This document shows positions 19,983-28,462 of a stretch of DNA of 64,000 nt, piece by piece. Numbering within the stretch: position 1 is the stretch's first letter; the number at the start of each line of letters is the position of its first letter. The notes under the pieces are model-generated. The model was not told the origin of the DNA. It was given only the letters and a program-made list of their open reading frames with translations, and searched no databases. The position numbers were made by a program, and so were the translations under genes. Source of the DNA: an uncultured Flaviramulus sp. (GTDB lineage: Bacteria; Bacteroidota; Bacteroidia; Flavobacteriales; Flavobacteriaceae); the NCBI GenBank assembly GCA_947501105.1, contig CANMUP010000006.1, positions 62,001 to 126,000 of the forward strand. The letters are read 5' to 3'.

Positions 19983-20046
19983 ATTAAATTAAAACTAAAC
20001 TATTAACCTTAAAATTAATCTTTTTTCTACTATTTCAATACTAAAA

Positions 20047-20076
20047 ACAAAAAATCCCAAGTTTACACTTAGGATT
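20047..20076 (-). terminator. Terminator of the ferredoxin gene (repeat copy 2)
   Basis: On the minus strand AATCCTAAG pairs with CTTGGGATT around a six-base loop and runs into T residues. It is the same hairpin as at 18487-18516. Confidence 0.8.
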
Positions 20077-20105
20077 AATTTTATAATTTAATGCTGGCTA
20101 ACGAT

Positions 20106-20459
20106 TTAGCCATCTGGATGCATAAAGCGTTGTTTAGCTAACAATTCATCTTCAGTTTCGACAACATCTTCATCTGGCACACAACAATCTACAGGGCAAA
20201 CCGCTGCACATTGAGGTTCGTCATGAAACCCTTTACATTCCGTACACTTGTCTGGTACAATGTAATAAATCTCGTCACTTACAGGTTCTTGAGCTTCATC
20301 GGCATCAACTTCTGCACCATTAGTTAAAACCACGGTACCATTCAAACTTGTTCCGTCTTTATAGCGCCAATCATCTGCTCCTTCATATATTGCTGTATTT
20401 GGGCACTCTGGTTCGCAAGCACCACAATTTATACATTCGTCTGTTATTATAATTGCCAT
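20106..20459 (-). CDS. 4Fe-4S dicluster ferredoxin
   Basis: This small electron carrier of about 117 residues has two cluster motifs. The first is [12 protein letters not shown] near residues 9-20. The second, [18 protein letters not shown], has the longer CxxC-x8-C spacing of the Allochromatium vinosum type. About 50 residues separate the two clusters, longer than in the classic 2[4Fe-4S] ferredoxins, and the C-terminus is extended and acidic. I start at the ATG at 20459 ([12 protein letters not shown]); the extra N-terminal residues in the ORF track are unsupported. It diverges from the acyl-CoA reductase gene. Its promoter appears to fit the TTTG-N20-TATTTTTG pattern. Confidence 0.93.
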   Translation of the reverse strand: MAIIITDECINCGACEPECPNTAIYEGADDWRYKDGTSLNGTVVLTNGAEVDADEAQEPVSDEIYYIVPDKCTECKGFHDEPQCAAVCPVDCCVPDEDVVETEDELLAKQRFMHPDG

Positions 20460-20497
20460 AGCGTTTTTTCTCTTGAGTTTGCTTAAATTTGCAGACG

Positions 20498-20529
20498 CAA
20501 AAATAAAGCCAAAACCATTCATAACCAAA
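20498..20529 (-). promoter_or_regulatory. Promoter of the ferredoxin gene
   Basis: On the minus strand TTTG (20529-20526) and TATTTTTG (20505-20498) are 20 bases apart, fitting the Bacteroidota -33/-7 consensus. The ATG is about 40 bases downstream. Confidence 0.6.
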
Positions 20530-20535
20530 TATAGA

Positions 20536-21594
20536 ATGAATTTACAACAAAGAATTAACGCTTTTGTGAAATTAGGAGATTTTATAGGTCAATTTTCTAA
20601 TGAAGCTATCCAAAAAAAGGATAATGTGGAACATAATGATATATTCTTTGACGGTTTTAAACATCAATTAAAACTAGCCGAAGAACACAATGGGTGGTTT
20701 ACTCAAGAAAATATAAAATTTGCGTTAAATGGATGGGCAAATTCTTTAACTCTTGAAAATATATCAAAATGGCTACAACCTTACCAATTAGATGTTGTTA
20801 CTCCTAAAAAAATAGCAATAATTATGGCAGGAAATATTCCATTGGTTGGGTTTCATGATTTTTTATCGGTTTTAATTTCTGGGCATCAAGTATTAGTTAA
20901 GCAATCATCAAACGATAAACATCTACTACCCTATTTGGCAAAGTATTTAGAATTTGTTGAAAATGATTTTAAAGGACAAATAAGTTTTACCGAAGAGAAA
21001 ATTGAAAGTTTTGATGCCGTAATAGCTACTGGCAGTAATAATACAGCACGCTATTTCGAGTATTATTTTAAAGGAAAACCATCAATTATTAGAAACAACA
21101 GAAATTCGGTAGCAATTATAAATGGTAAAGAATCTAGCGAAGATTTAAAAAACCTTTCAGAAGATATTTTTAGATATTACGGATTGGGTTGTAGAAATGT
21201 ATCTAAACTTTTTGTGCCTAAAAATTATAAATTCGATGCTTTTTTTGAAGCGATGTACCATTGGCATCCAATAGTTGAAAAAGCTAAATACGCTAACAAT
21301 TATGATTATAATAAGGCAGTGTATTTAATGAGCGAATTTGATATGCTTGAAAATGGTTTTTTTATGATTAAGGAAGATGAAAGTTACGCATCACCTATTG
21401 CAACTCTGTTCTATGAATATTATGATGATACAGAACAACTAAAGAAAAAAATAAAAGCAGATGCTAACCAAATTCAATGTATGGTATCAAAAGGGTTTGC
21501 AGAAAATGAAATTACATTTGGAGCAACCCAAAAACCTCAACTTTGGGATTATGCAGATGATGTAGATTCTATTGCATTTTTATTAGAAATATAG
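20536..21594 (+). CDS. LuxC-type acyl-CoA reductase
   Basis: This protein of about 350 residues matches the LuxC family, which reduces acyl-CoA or acyl-enzyme to an aldehyde with NADPH. The nucleotide-binding region is indicated by [19 protein letters not shown], then [15 protein letters not shown], and the catalytic cysteine by [12 protein letters not shown] take the ATG at 20536 ([10 protein letters not shown]); the longer ORF-track start is a TTG inside the promoter region shared with the divergent ferredoxin. No LuxE-type synthetase or luciferase gene is near, so there is no sign of bioluminescence. In Flavobacteriaceae, I believe this gene often sits next to serC. A role in aldehyde or wax formation is an inference. 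Confidence 0.87.
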   Translation: MNLQQRINAFVKLGDFIGQFSNEAIQKKDNVEHNDIFFDGFKHQLKLAEEHNGWFTQENIKFALNGWANSLTLENISKWLQPYQLDVVTPKKIAIIMAGNIPLVGFHDFLSVLISGHQVLVKQSSNDKHLLPYLAKYLEFVENDFKGQISFTEEKIESFDAVIATGSNNTARYFEYYFKGKPSIIRNNRNSVAIINGKESSEDLKNLSEDIFRYYGLGCRNVSKLFVPKNYKFDAFFEAMYHWHPIVEKAKYANNYDYNKAVYLMSEFDMLENGFFMIKEDESYASPIATLFYEYYDDTEQLKKKIKADANQIQCMVSKGFAENEITFGATQKPQLWDYADDVDSIAFLLEI

Positions 21595-21668
21595 CTTAAA
21601 AATTATCAATTTTATAACACATAATCGTCAATTAATTAGCAACTTTGCATCTTAAATTTCACTACAAA

Positions 21669-22733
21669 ATGAAAAAACATAACTTTAGTGCCGGACCATG
21701 TATTTTACCTCAAGAAGTTTTACTAAAAGCATCAGAGGCAGTCATAGATTTTGATAACAGCGGTTTATCGTTAATTGAAATTTCACACAGAAGTAAGGCT
21801 TTTGTTGATGTTATGGAAAAAGCCAGAGCATTAGCTTTAGAGTTGCTTGGCTTAGAAGGTAAAGGTTATAAAGCATTGTTTTTACAAGGCGGAGCAAGTA
21901 CCCAATTTTTAATGACTGCTTTAAATCTATTAGAAAAAAGAGCAGGCTATTTAAATACAGGAACTTGGGCAGATAAAGCTATTAAAGAGGCAAAAATTTA
22001 TGACGATATCTACGAAGTTGGTTCGTCAAAAAATGCAAACTTTAACTATATTCCTAAAGGCTACGATATTCCTTCAGATTACGATTATTTTCATTGTACA
22101 TCAAACAATACCATTTTTGGAACACAAATGAAATCGTTTCCTAAATGTGATATTCCTATGGTTTGCGATATGAGTAGTGATATTTTTTCACGCACACTAG
22201 ATTTTACTCAATTCGATTTAATTTACGCTGGAGCACAAAAAAATATGGGACCAGCTGGTACCACTCTAGTTGTAATTAAAGAAGATATTCTTGGTAAAGT
22301 ATCACGAAAAATTCCATCAATGATGGATTATAAAACACACATAAGTAAAGGTAGTATGTTTAATACACCACCTGTTTTTGCTGTGTATACATCAATGTTA
22401 ACCTTAGAATGGTTAAAAAATCTTGGAGGTATTGCTGCCATTGAAGAAGAAAACGAAAAGAAAGCTCGTTTGATGTATTCAGAGATTGATTTAAATCCAT
22501 TATTTAAAGGATATTCAACTAAAGAAGACCGCTCTAACATGAATGCAACATTTACTTTAGAAAACGAAAACCTAAAAGAAACGTTTGAAACCATGTTGAA
22601 AGAAGGCGGTATTAATGGTTTAAATGGACACAGAAGTGTTGGTGGTTACAGAGCATCAATGTATAATGCATTACCGCTAGATAGTGTTAAGGCATTAGTA
22701 GAAATAATGAGTGAATTAGAAAGTAAAGCGTAA
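21669..22733 (+). CDS. serC: Phosphoserine aminotransferase
   Basis: This is the PLP enzyme that converts 3-phosphohydroxypyruvate to phosphoserine in serine synthesis (and acts in pyridoxine synthesis in some bacteria). The N-terminal signature HNFSAGPCILP is present. The PLP lysine lies in GAQKNMGPAGTTLV, and the C-terminal GLNGHRSVGGYRASMYNA is characteristic of SerC. I start at the ATG at 21669 and not at the upstream TTG in the track. About 350 residues is the usual size. It lies 49 bases before serA, so two consecutive steps of serine synthesis are probably co-transcribed. The gap holds a small palindrome. Confidence 0.96.
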   Translation: MKKHNFSAGPCILPQEVLLKASEAVIDFDNSGLSLIEISHRSKAFVDVMEKARALALELLGLEGKGYKALFLQGGASTQFLMTALNLLEKRAGYLNTGTWADKAIKEAKIYDDIYEVGSSKNANFNYIPKGYDIPSDYDYFHCTSNNTIFGTQMKSFPKCDIPMVCDMSSDIFSRTLDFTQFDLIYAGAQKNMGPAGTTLVVIKEDILGKVSRKIPSMMDYKTHISKGSMFNTPPVFAVYTSMLTLEWLKNLGGIAAIEEENEKKARLMYSEIDLNPLFKGYSTKEDRSNMNATFTLENENLKETFETMLKEGGINGLNGHRSVGGYRASMYNALPLDSVKALVEIMSELESKA

Positions 22734-22751
22734 AAAATAAATATTAAAACA

Positions 22752-22769
22752 TTTTCGCTTTTGCGGAAA
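22752..22769. repeat. Short palindrome TTTTCGC-N4-GCGGAAA between serC and serA
   Basis: TTTTCGCTTTTGCGGAAA can form a seven-pair hairpin with one T-G pair and a TTTT loop. It ends 13 bases before the serA ATG. It resembles the palindromes at 7547 and 25803. Confidence 0.5.
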
Positions 22770-22782
22770 TAAAAACTATAAC

Positions 22783-23733
22783 ATGAAAGTATTAGCAAAC
22801 GATGGCATTTCGCAAAGCGGTATTGATGCCCTAGAAAAAGGGGGTTACGAAGTTATCACTACAACTGTAGCACAAGAACAATTAGAAAATTACATCAACG
22901 AAAAAGAAATAAATGTTTTATTGGTACGTAGCGCAACTACAGTACGTAAAGATTTAATTGATGCCTGTCCAAGCTTAAAAGTTATAGGTCGTGGCGGTGT
23001 TGGTATGGATAACATTGATGTTGAATATGCTAGAGAAAAAGGACTTTCAGTAATAAACACGCCAGCTGCCTCATCTCATTCTGTAGCAGAATTAGTATTT
23101 GGACACCTTTACGGATTATCTCGTTTCTTACATAACTCAAACAGAGACATGCCTTTAGAAGGAGATAGTAATTTTAAAGGGTTAAAGAAAGCTTATGCTA
23201 AAGGTACTGAATTAAGAGGAAAAACTTTGGGTGTTTTAGGTTTTGGTCGTATTGGTCAAGCTACCGCTAAAGTTGCTCTTGGAGCAGGTATGAAGGTAAT
23301 AGCTTTCGATCCGTTTTTAGAAAAAGCTGATTTGGAGTTAGAATTTTTTGATGGTCAAAAAGTAAATTTTGAAATTAATACTATTTCTAAAGAAGATGTT
23401 TTAAAACAATCAGATTTTATAACATTACATGTTCCTGCTCAAAAAGATTACGTAATTGACGAAGCTGAGTTTAACATAATGAAAGATGGTGTTATAATTG
23501 CCAATGCAGCTCGTGGTGGTGTTGTAAATGAAGTGGCTCTTGTAAAAGCTATCGAAAAAGGCAAAGTAGCTAGAGCTGCATTAGATGTTTTTGAAAAAGA
23601 ACCTAAACCAGAAATTCAACTATTGATGAATCCTGCATTATCATTAACGCCACATACAGGTGCAGCAACTAATGAAGCACAAGATAGAATTGGTACAGAA
23701 TTAGCATCGCAAATAATTAATATTCTTGGATAG
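22783..23733 (+). CDS. serA: D-3-phosphoglycerate dehydrogenase (short form)
   Basis: This is the first enzyme of serine synthesis, which oxidises 3-phosphoglycerate to 3-phosphohydroxypyruvate with NAD. It has the D-isomer-specific 2-hydroxyacid dehydrogenase layout: an N-terminal catalytic lobe, the NAD-binding motif [15 protein letters not shown] near residue 150, [10 protein letters not shown], and the catalytic histidine in LTPHTGAAT near the C-terminus. At 316 residues it lacks the C-terminal ACT domain, so serine feedback of the E. coli kind is not expected. It follows serC and ends at a terminator. Other 2-hydroxyacid dehydrogenases are the alternative, but the neighbour supports SerA. 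Confidence 0.92.
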   Translation: MKVLANDGISQSGIDALEKGGYEVITTTVAQEQLENYINEKEINVLLVRSATTVRKDLIDACPSLKVIGRGGVGMDNIDVEYAREKGLSVINTPAASSHSVAELVFGHLYGLSRFLHNSNRDMPLEGDSNFKGLKKAYAKGTELRGKTLGVLGFGRIGQATAKVALGAGMKVIAFDPFLEKADLELEFFDGQKVNFEINTISKEDVLKQSDFITLHVPAQKDYVIDEAEFNIMKDGVIIANAARGGVVNEVALVKAIEKGKVARAALDVFEKEPKPEIQLLMNPALSLTPHTGAATNEAQDRIGTELASQIINILG

Positions 23734-23776
23734 AGAATATCTTTTTAAATAAATGTGACCTAATCAGTATAACTGA

Positions 23777-23803
23777 GTCCTAACATATGTTGGGACTTTT
23801 TTT
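23777..23803 (+). terminator. Rho-independent terminator after serA
   Basis: GTCCTAACAT pairs with ATGTTGGGAC (one T-G pair) and is followed by seven T. Confidence 0.8.
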
Positions 23804-23858
23804 GTACCTTCAACATCCAATTTATTAATCTTTAACTTAAAAAAAACAAAATATAATC

Positions 23859-24500
23859 ATGGCAGGAATTTTAGATTTATTAAACAGTGACCTAGGAAAA
23901 ACTATTGTTAGTGGAGTTGCTGGTCAAACAGGACAAGACGAAAGCAAAACCGGAAGCGTACTAACTATGGCTTTACCTGTTTTAATGCAAGCTATGAAAA
24001 GAAATGCTTCAACACCTCAAGGCGCTGAAGGTTTACTTGGAGCTTTAAATGGAAAACATGATGGTAGCATTTTAGATAATTTAGGAGGCCTGTTTGGCGG
24101 CGGAGTAGATTCTAATGTTCTTGATGATGGTGGAAAAATTTTGGGTCATGTTTTAGGGGGAAAGCAACAGCACGTTGAAAATGCTTTAAGTCAAAAATCA
24201 GGAATGGACGCTGGTTCTATTGCACAAATATTAAAAGTTGCTGCTCCTATACTAATGGGTGTTTTAGGAAAACAATCTAGACAACAACAAGTGAGTAGCC
24301 CTAGTGGTATAGAAGGCTTATTGGGAGGCTTACTTGGAGGTAGTTCAAAACAACAAGAACAAAGCTTTTTAGAATCTATTTTAGATGCTGATGGAGATGG
24401 TAGTGTTATTGATGATGTTGCTGGAATGGTACTAGGTGGTAATAAAAAGAAAAAAGGCGGACTTGGTGGATTATTAGGTGGTCTTTTTGGAGGAAAATAA
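23859..24500 (+). CDS. DUF937-domain protein
   Basis: This 213-residue protein shows the DUF937 pattern: MAGILDLLNSDLGKTIVSGVAG, then LTMALPVLMQAMKRNA, with a second similar block near residue 110 (GMDAGSIAQILKVAAPILM). It has a glycine- and leucine-rich linker and a C-terminal tail ending in Lys-rich and GGL repeats (GLGGLLGGLFGGK). There is no signal peptide or membrane helix. The function of DUF937 proteins is not well defined. It has its own terminator and no obvious partner, and lies after serA, separated by a terminator. Confidence 0.85.
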   Translation: MAGILDLLNSDLGKTIVSGVAGQTGQDESKTGSVLTMALPVLMQAMKRNASTPQGAEGLLGALNGKHDGSILDNLGGLFGGGVDSNVLDDGGKILGHVLGGKQQHVENALSQKSGMDAGSIAQILKVAAPILMGVLGKQSRQQQVSSPSGIEGLLGGLLGGSSKQQEQSFLESILDADGDGSVIDDVAGMVLGGNKKKKGGLGGLLGGLFGGK

Positions 24501-24521
24501 ACAACCTTAAATTATAAATTC

Positions 24522-24555
24522 AAAATGCCAAACTAATTAGTTTGGCATTTTTTTA
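24522..24555 (+). terminator. Terminator after the DUF937 gene
   Basis: AAAATGCCAAACTA pairs with TAGTTTGGCATTTT and is followed by a T run. Confidence 0.85.
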
Positions 24556-24622
24556 TTAAAAACATTTAAAATCAGGCAATTAAAGGAAGGAATTTTGTAT
24601 TTTTAATAAAAAAATTTTAGTT

Positions 24623-25066
24623 ATGAAAACGTTTGTATACTTATTACTTGTATTAGGTTTCCTAATTGGATGCAATACATCAAAACAAATTTCCTCAAAT
24701 AGTAATAACAATGAGGAGCTAAACAAAATGGCTTCAAATGATACTGTTAAAATTGCTAATGATGAATTAGAATACGAAATTATTATTATCGAACCAGGTT
24801 TTAATTTTTGGTTAGCAAGCAGAGCAAGACCAGAAGGTTATTATTCGCAACAATTTCTAGAAAATAGAAACTATCAGTTTGTAATAGAATGGAATCAAAG
24901 AGTATTGCAGACTAATCGCTTTGATCCAAACCTATATGCACTACAAATTGATTACCAGCCTGGTATAGATTACGGTTATGATGTAAATTATAAATTGTAT
25001 AACTACTTCGTTTATTTTCAATTAACCTATAAACAAAGATTAGGGGCTTTTGTCCCTAGGATTTAA
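24623..25066 (+). CDS. DUF6146-family lipoprotein
   Basis: This 147-residue protein has a lipoprotein signal peptide (MKTFVYLLLVLGFLIGC, lipobox FLIG-C). The mature part fits the DUF6146 pattern, with ELEYEIIIIEPGFNFWLASRARP, then EWNQRVLQTNRFDP, and IDYQPGIDYGYDVNYKLYNYF. Function unknown; it is likely anchored to the outer membrane. It is followed by two more small genes and then a TonB receptor gene, all on the plus strand at short distances, so it may share a transcript with them. Confidence 0.82.
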   Translation: MKTFVYLLLVLGFLIGCNTSKQISSNSNNNEELNKMASNDTVKIANDELEYEIIIIEPGFNFWLASRARPEGYYSQQFLENRNYQFVIEWNQRVLQTNRFDPNLYALQIDYQPGIDYGYDVNYKLYNYFVYFQLTYKQRLGAFVPRI

Positions 25067-25109
25067 ATCTCTTTTAACTATTTTTGCAATCAAATAGCAA
25101 ATAGTTATT

Positions 25110-25412
25110 GTGAAGAAATTAAAAGAACGCTGGGGTATTGAGAATAATTGGCAAATTATCATTATTCTAATTGTATTTGCCGTAACAGGCTCAACTGCAT
25201 CATATATTGGTAAGCCTATTTTAAATTATTTGAATATTTCTAACGAAAACTTTGGACCTTTTGGATATTGGACTATTCGCATAGTTGTTCTTTTTATAAT
25301 GTATCAATTTATGCTTGTTTTTTTCGGCTGGCTTTTTGGTCAATACAAATTTTTTTGGAACTTTGAAAAAAAGATGCTTCGTAGAATTGGTTTTAAACGT
25401 TTTTTAGATTAG
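25110..25412 (+). CDS. DUF6787-family small membrane protein
   Basis: This 100-residue protein starts with GTG. It has an N-terminal cytoplasmic stretch (MKKLKERWGIENNWQ), then two hydrophobic segments (about residues 16-35 and 50-73) and a basic C-terminal tail. It matches the DUF6787 pattern I recognise from Bacteroidota, of unknown function. The stop codon overlaps the start of the next gene by one base (TAGTG), indicating translational coupling. Confidence 0.78.
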   Translation: MKKLKERWGIENNWQIIIILIVFAVTGSTASYIGKPILNYLNISNENFGPFGYWTIRIVVLFIMYQFMLVFFGWLFGQYKFFWNFEKKMLRRIGFKRFLD

Positions 25413-25744
25413 TGCAATATATAAAAGAACATATTATTTTTAAGTTTGGTACACTATTTATAGTCGCATTGCTTTTAGTGCCTTCTGCTGTAAAATTCGC
25501 CCATATATTTACACATCATACGCATGAAGTTTGCAAAGGTTACGAAACCACACATATACATAAAGTAGATTTTGATTGTGATTTTTATAAATTTAAACTA
25601 AATAAAAATTTCACTTACTCCCTTTTTAATGTTGATTTATTTTTAGAAAAAGGTGAAACTCAACAAATCCAATCTCAATATCATTTTTTAAGTGAATATC
25701 AACGCTTACAAACTTCTCTTCGAGGTCCTCCTGTTTTAATTTAA
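25412..25744 (+). CDS. Small exported His-rich protein
   Basis: I do not recognise a named family. The 110-residue protein starts with GTG, overlapping the previous stop by one base. It has a hydrophobic N-terminal segment (about residues 9-27) with no clear cleavage site. Next comes a stretch rich in His and Cys, including FTHHTHEVC, THIHK and DFDCDF. The rest is hydrophilic, with no other obvious motif. The density of His, Cys and Asp close after the membrane segment suggests metal binding at the outer face of the inner membrane or in the periplasm. The next gene is a TonB receptor with a His/Glu-rich segment, which supports a joint role in zinc or other divalent metal handling. This is an inference from composition and position. 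Confidence 0.65.
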   Translation: MQYIKEHIIFKFGTLFIVALLLVPSAVKFAHIFTHHTHEVCKGYETTHIHKVDFDCDFYKFKLNKNFTYSLFNVDLFLEKGETQQIQSQYHFLSEYQRLQTSLRGPPVLI

Positions 25745-25802
25745 TATTATTTATCAATTCTGAATAAACATATTCAGAAACCTAAACTATTAAATTAATA
25801 GG

Positions 25803-25820
25803 TTTTCGCATATGCGCAAA
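25803..25820. repeat. Short palindrome TTTTCGC-N4-GCGCAAA upstream of a TonB receptor
   Basis: TTTTCGCATATGCGCAAA pairs TTT/AAA and CGC/GCG around ATAT, with one mismatch. It lies about 20 bases before the ATG of the receptor and may be part of its leader. Confidence 0.45.
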
Positions 25821-25838
25821 TCGTAATTACACTTATTA

Positions 25839-28070
25839 ATGAAATTATTTTTAAATACATTGCTATTATTAGCAATCACTAGTCTATATAGTCAAAACAC
25901 AATAAAAGGAACAGTTATAGACGCCGATACAAAGCAAAGTTTAGCTTTTGTAAATATTTATTTAACTGATATAGAAAAAGGAACGTACACTAACGAACAA
26001 GGCTTTTTTTCTATTGAGAACCTACCCTCTGGAAAATACAATATGGTGGTTTCTATTATTGGATATGCTACTCAATCACTTGATGTTACAATTCCACTAA
26101 AAGATGATATCAATATTAGCTTATCTACGTCAGCTATAGAGATGGAAGACATTATCATATCAACTCCATTCCATAAACTACAAAGTGATAACGTCATGAA
26201 AGTGGAACGCAAAACCATAAAAGATTTAAAGTCAAGTGGTAGTGTAACGTTAGCAGATGGTATTACAAATATTGCTGGTGTTGAAAGCGTAACAACAGGA
26301 TTAGGCATAGGCAAACCAGTTATTAGAGGATTAAGCTCAAATCGTGTGTTAGTTTATACTCAAGGGGTTCGTCTAGAGAATCAACAGTTTGGTGCAGAAC
26401 ATGGATTAGGTATTAGCGATTCTGGCATTGAAAGTATTGAAGTTATTAAAGGTCCTGCTTCCCTGCTCTATGGAAGTGATGCTCTTGGAGGCATATTATA
26501 CTTAAATCCAGAACGGTTTGCTAGTAACAACTCATCTTTAGGAGATATAAGTGCTACTTATTATAGCAATACACAAGGATTTAATACCAATGCAGGTTAT
26601 AAATCTTCAGCTAATAATTTTAAATTTTTATTTAGAGGAAGTTTAACTGAACATTCTGATTATAAAACAAAAAGCTATCGCGTTACCAATACCCGTTTTA
26701 GAGAGCAAGATTTTAAAGCTGGCATTGGATACCAAAACAGCGCGTTTAAAACAAATTTTCGATATAATGTAAACAATTCTAAATTAGGAATTCCAGAAGA
26801 AATTGGTGAGCAATCAAAAAACAAAACACCTTTGTTACCTTTTCAAAATATTACAAACCATGTGTTTAGTTCAAAAACAACTGTATTTTTTAATGGCTCA
26901 AAATTGGATGTGAATTTAGGGTATATATATAATGATAGAAAAGAGTTTGAAGAACATCATGAACATGAGGAAGACGAAGATGAGGGTGAAGAGCATGAGG
27001 AAGAACATGAAGAAGATGAAACCCTAGAGGCTGCATTGCACATGAAGCTAAAAACATTTAATTACGATGCAAAATATAATTTACCAAAACTAGGCAAGTT
27101 TGAAACTATTGTTGGTATACAAGGTATGAATCAAATCAATTCAAATTATGGAGAAGAACAATTAATACCAGATGCAACAACTAATGATTTTGGAATATTT
27201 GCAACATCTCATATTCATTTTGAAAAAGTAGACATTCAACTTGGGGCTCGTTATGATAACCGAAACATAGATGTGTTAAATGGAATTAATAGAACATTTA
27301 ATAGTTATAATGGAGCTTTTGGGGTAAAAAAGAACATTACTAAAAACATTACAGCTAGAGTAAACTTAGCGACAGGCTTTAGAGCGCCTAATTTATCCGA
27401 GCTAACATCTGATGGGACTCATGAAGGTACCAATCGATATGAAATAGGGAATAACGATTTAAAGAGCGAGCAAAACTTTCAAACAGATATTGCTTTAGAA
27501 TTTAAAAATGAACATTTTGAAGTATTCGTTAATGGTTTTTACAACAGTATAAACAATTACATTTTTCTTTCTCCTGACGGCAACGTTATTGATAACACCC
27601 CTGTTTATTTGTATTTACAAAATGATGCAAAACTTTATGGAGGTGAGTTCGGGTTGCATTTACACCCACACCCCTTAGATTGGCTACATTTTGAGTCAAG
27701 TTTTGAAACAGTTACAGGAAAACAAAAAAATGATAATTATTTACCACTTATTCCTGCTAACTCTATAAGCAATATTATAAGAGTTGAATTTGATAATGAT
27801 TGGATAAAAAAAGGTTATGCATTTGCTAAATTGAAATCTACATTTAAACAAAATAACACTAGTCCTTTTGAAACAAACACAAATGGGTATAACTTATTAA
27901 GTGCAGGTTTTGGTGGAAGCTTTTCAGTTTTTAATAATGAGTTAAGTGTAACACTATCTGGAAACAATTTAACCAATAAATCTTATATAAATCATTTATC
28001 TCGTTTAAAGCCTGACAGTATTTTTAATATGGGCAGGAGTATTAATCTAGGATTAACTTATAATTTATAA
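25839..28070 (+). CDS. TonB-dependent receptor with His/Glu-rich segment (putative metal uptake)
   Basis: This outer-membrane receptor of 743 residues has a signal peptide (ending SLYSQN), a CarboxypepD_reg domain (about 20-100), a plug domain with VIRGLSSNRVLVYTQGVR and GPASLLYGSDALGG, and a barrel ending in a C-terminal aromatic stretch (GLTYNL). Near residues 367-395 it carries an acidic, His-rich insertion with HHEHEEDEDEGEEHEEEHEE, probably an extracellular loop. Similar His/Asp-rich loops are known in the zinc receptor ZnuD. The upstream small His-rich protein is consistent with this. Zinc or another divalent metal is a likely substrate, but iron or cobalamin cannot be excluded. No metal-responsive operator is obvious. 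It ends at a bidirectional terminator. Confidence 0.88.
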   Translation: MKLFLNTLLLLAITSLYSQNTIKGTVIDADTKQSLAFVNIYLTDIEKGTYTNEQGFFSIENLPSGKYNMVVSIIGYATQSLDVTIPLKDDINISLSTSAIEMEDIIISTPFHKLQSDNVMKVERKTIKDLKSSGSVTLADGITNIAGVESVTTGLGIGKPVIRGLSSNRVLVYTQGVRLENQQFGAEHGLGISDSGIESIEVIKGPASLLYGSDALGGILYLNPERFASNNSSLGDISATYYSNTQGFNTNAGYKSSANNFKFLFRGSLTEHSDYKTKSYRVTNTRFREQDFKAGIGYQNSAFKTNFRYNVNNSKLGIPEEIGEQSKNKTPLLPFQNITNHVFSSKTTVFFNGSKLDVNLGYIYNDRKEFEEHHEHEEDEDEGEEHEEEHEEDETLEAALHMKLKTFNYDAKYNLPKLGKFETIVGIQGMNQINSNYGEEQLIPDATTNDFGIFATSHIHFEKVDIQLGARYDNRNIDVLNGINRTFNSYNGAFGVKKNITKNITARVNLATGFRAPNLSELTSDGTHEGTNRYEIGNNDLKSEQNFQTDIALEFKNEHFEVFVNGFYNSINNYIFLSPDGNVIDNTPVYLYLQNDAKLYGGEFGLHLHPHPLDWLHFESSFETVTGKQKNDNYLPLIPANSISNIIRVEFDNDWIKKGYAFAKLKSTFKQNNTSPFETNTNGYNLLSAGFGGSFSVFNNELSVTLSGNNLTNKSYINHLSRLKPDSIFNMGRSINLGLTYNL

Positions 28071-28072
28071 CT

Positions 28073-28108
28073 AAAAAATGCCTTTCAAATTTGAAAGGCA
28101 TTTTTTTT
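28073..28108. terminator. Bidirectional terminator between receptor and 28127 gene
   Basis: GCCTTTCAAATTTGAAAGGC is a perfect palindrome, extended by A and T runs on both sides. It lies between two convergent genes. Confidence 0.9.
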
Positions 28109-28126
28109 TATTTTATAATATTATTG

Positions 28127-28417
28127 TTATTCATTATCAGCTTCAACCTCAACGATAATAGGCTTTTCTTCTTTTTGAAACACATAGGTTAAAAACCACA
28201 TTATAGTAAATGTTGGGATAATATCAAAACCTGGAATAGCTTCTTCAATAAACGATACTACACCAGCAATTTTTCCTTTAGTCCCTTTATACATTTTACT
28301 TATTAAATAAGCAGAAGCTGGAGCCCAAATTATGTCTATAAAGGTAACCATACCAATAACATCAAACAATATACTTAATGCTAGTTTTTTATTTTTGCTT
28401 AACTTTTCTAAATTCAT
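28127..28417 (-). CDS. Small membrane protein of unknown function
   Basis: This 96-residue protein has about two hydrophobic segments (residues 16-40 and 63-80). It has a basic N-terminus (MNLEKLSKNKKLALSI) and an acidic C-terminal tail (EEKPIIVEVEADNE). I do not recognise a family. The sequence VSFIEEAIPGFDIIPTFTIMW between the segments looks conserved in type. It starts 45 bases after the folE stop on the same strand and may be co-transcribed with folE, so a link to folate or tetrahydrobiopterin metabolism is possible but unsupported. It ends at a bidirectional terminator. Confidence 0.72.
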   Translation of the reverse strand: MNLEKLSKNKKLALSILFDVIGMVTFIDIIWAPASAYLISKMYKGTKGKIAGVVSFIEEAIPGFDIIPTFTIMWFLTYVFQKEEKPIIVEVEADNE

Positions 28418-28462
28418 AGGTGTTTGTTTTTAAACAATATAACGCAAGAAACATACCAAAAA

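Noticed and set aside
20460-20535. Extended N-termini of the ferredoxin and the acyl-CoA reductase in the ORF track
   Set aside because: Both extensions cross the shared promoter region and each other. The family patterns begin at the ATGs at 20459 and 20536.
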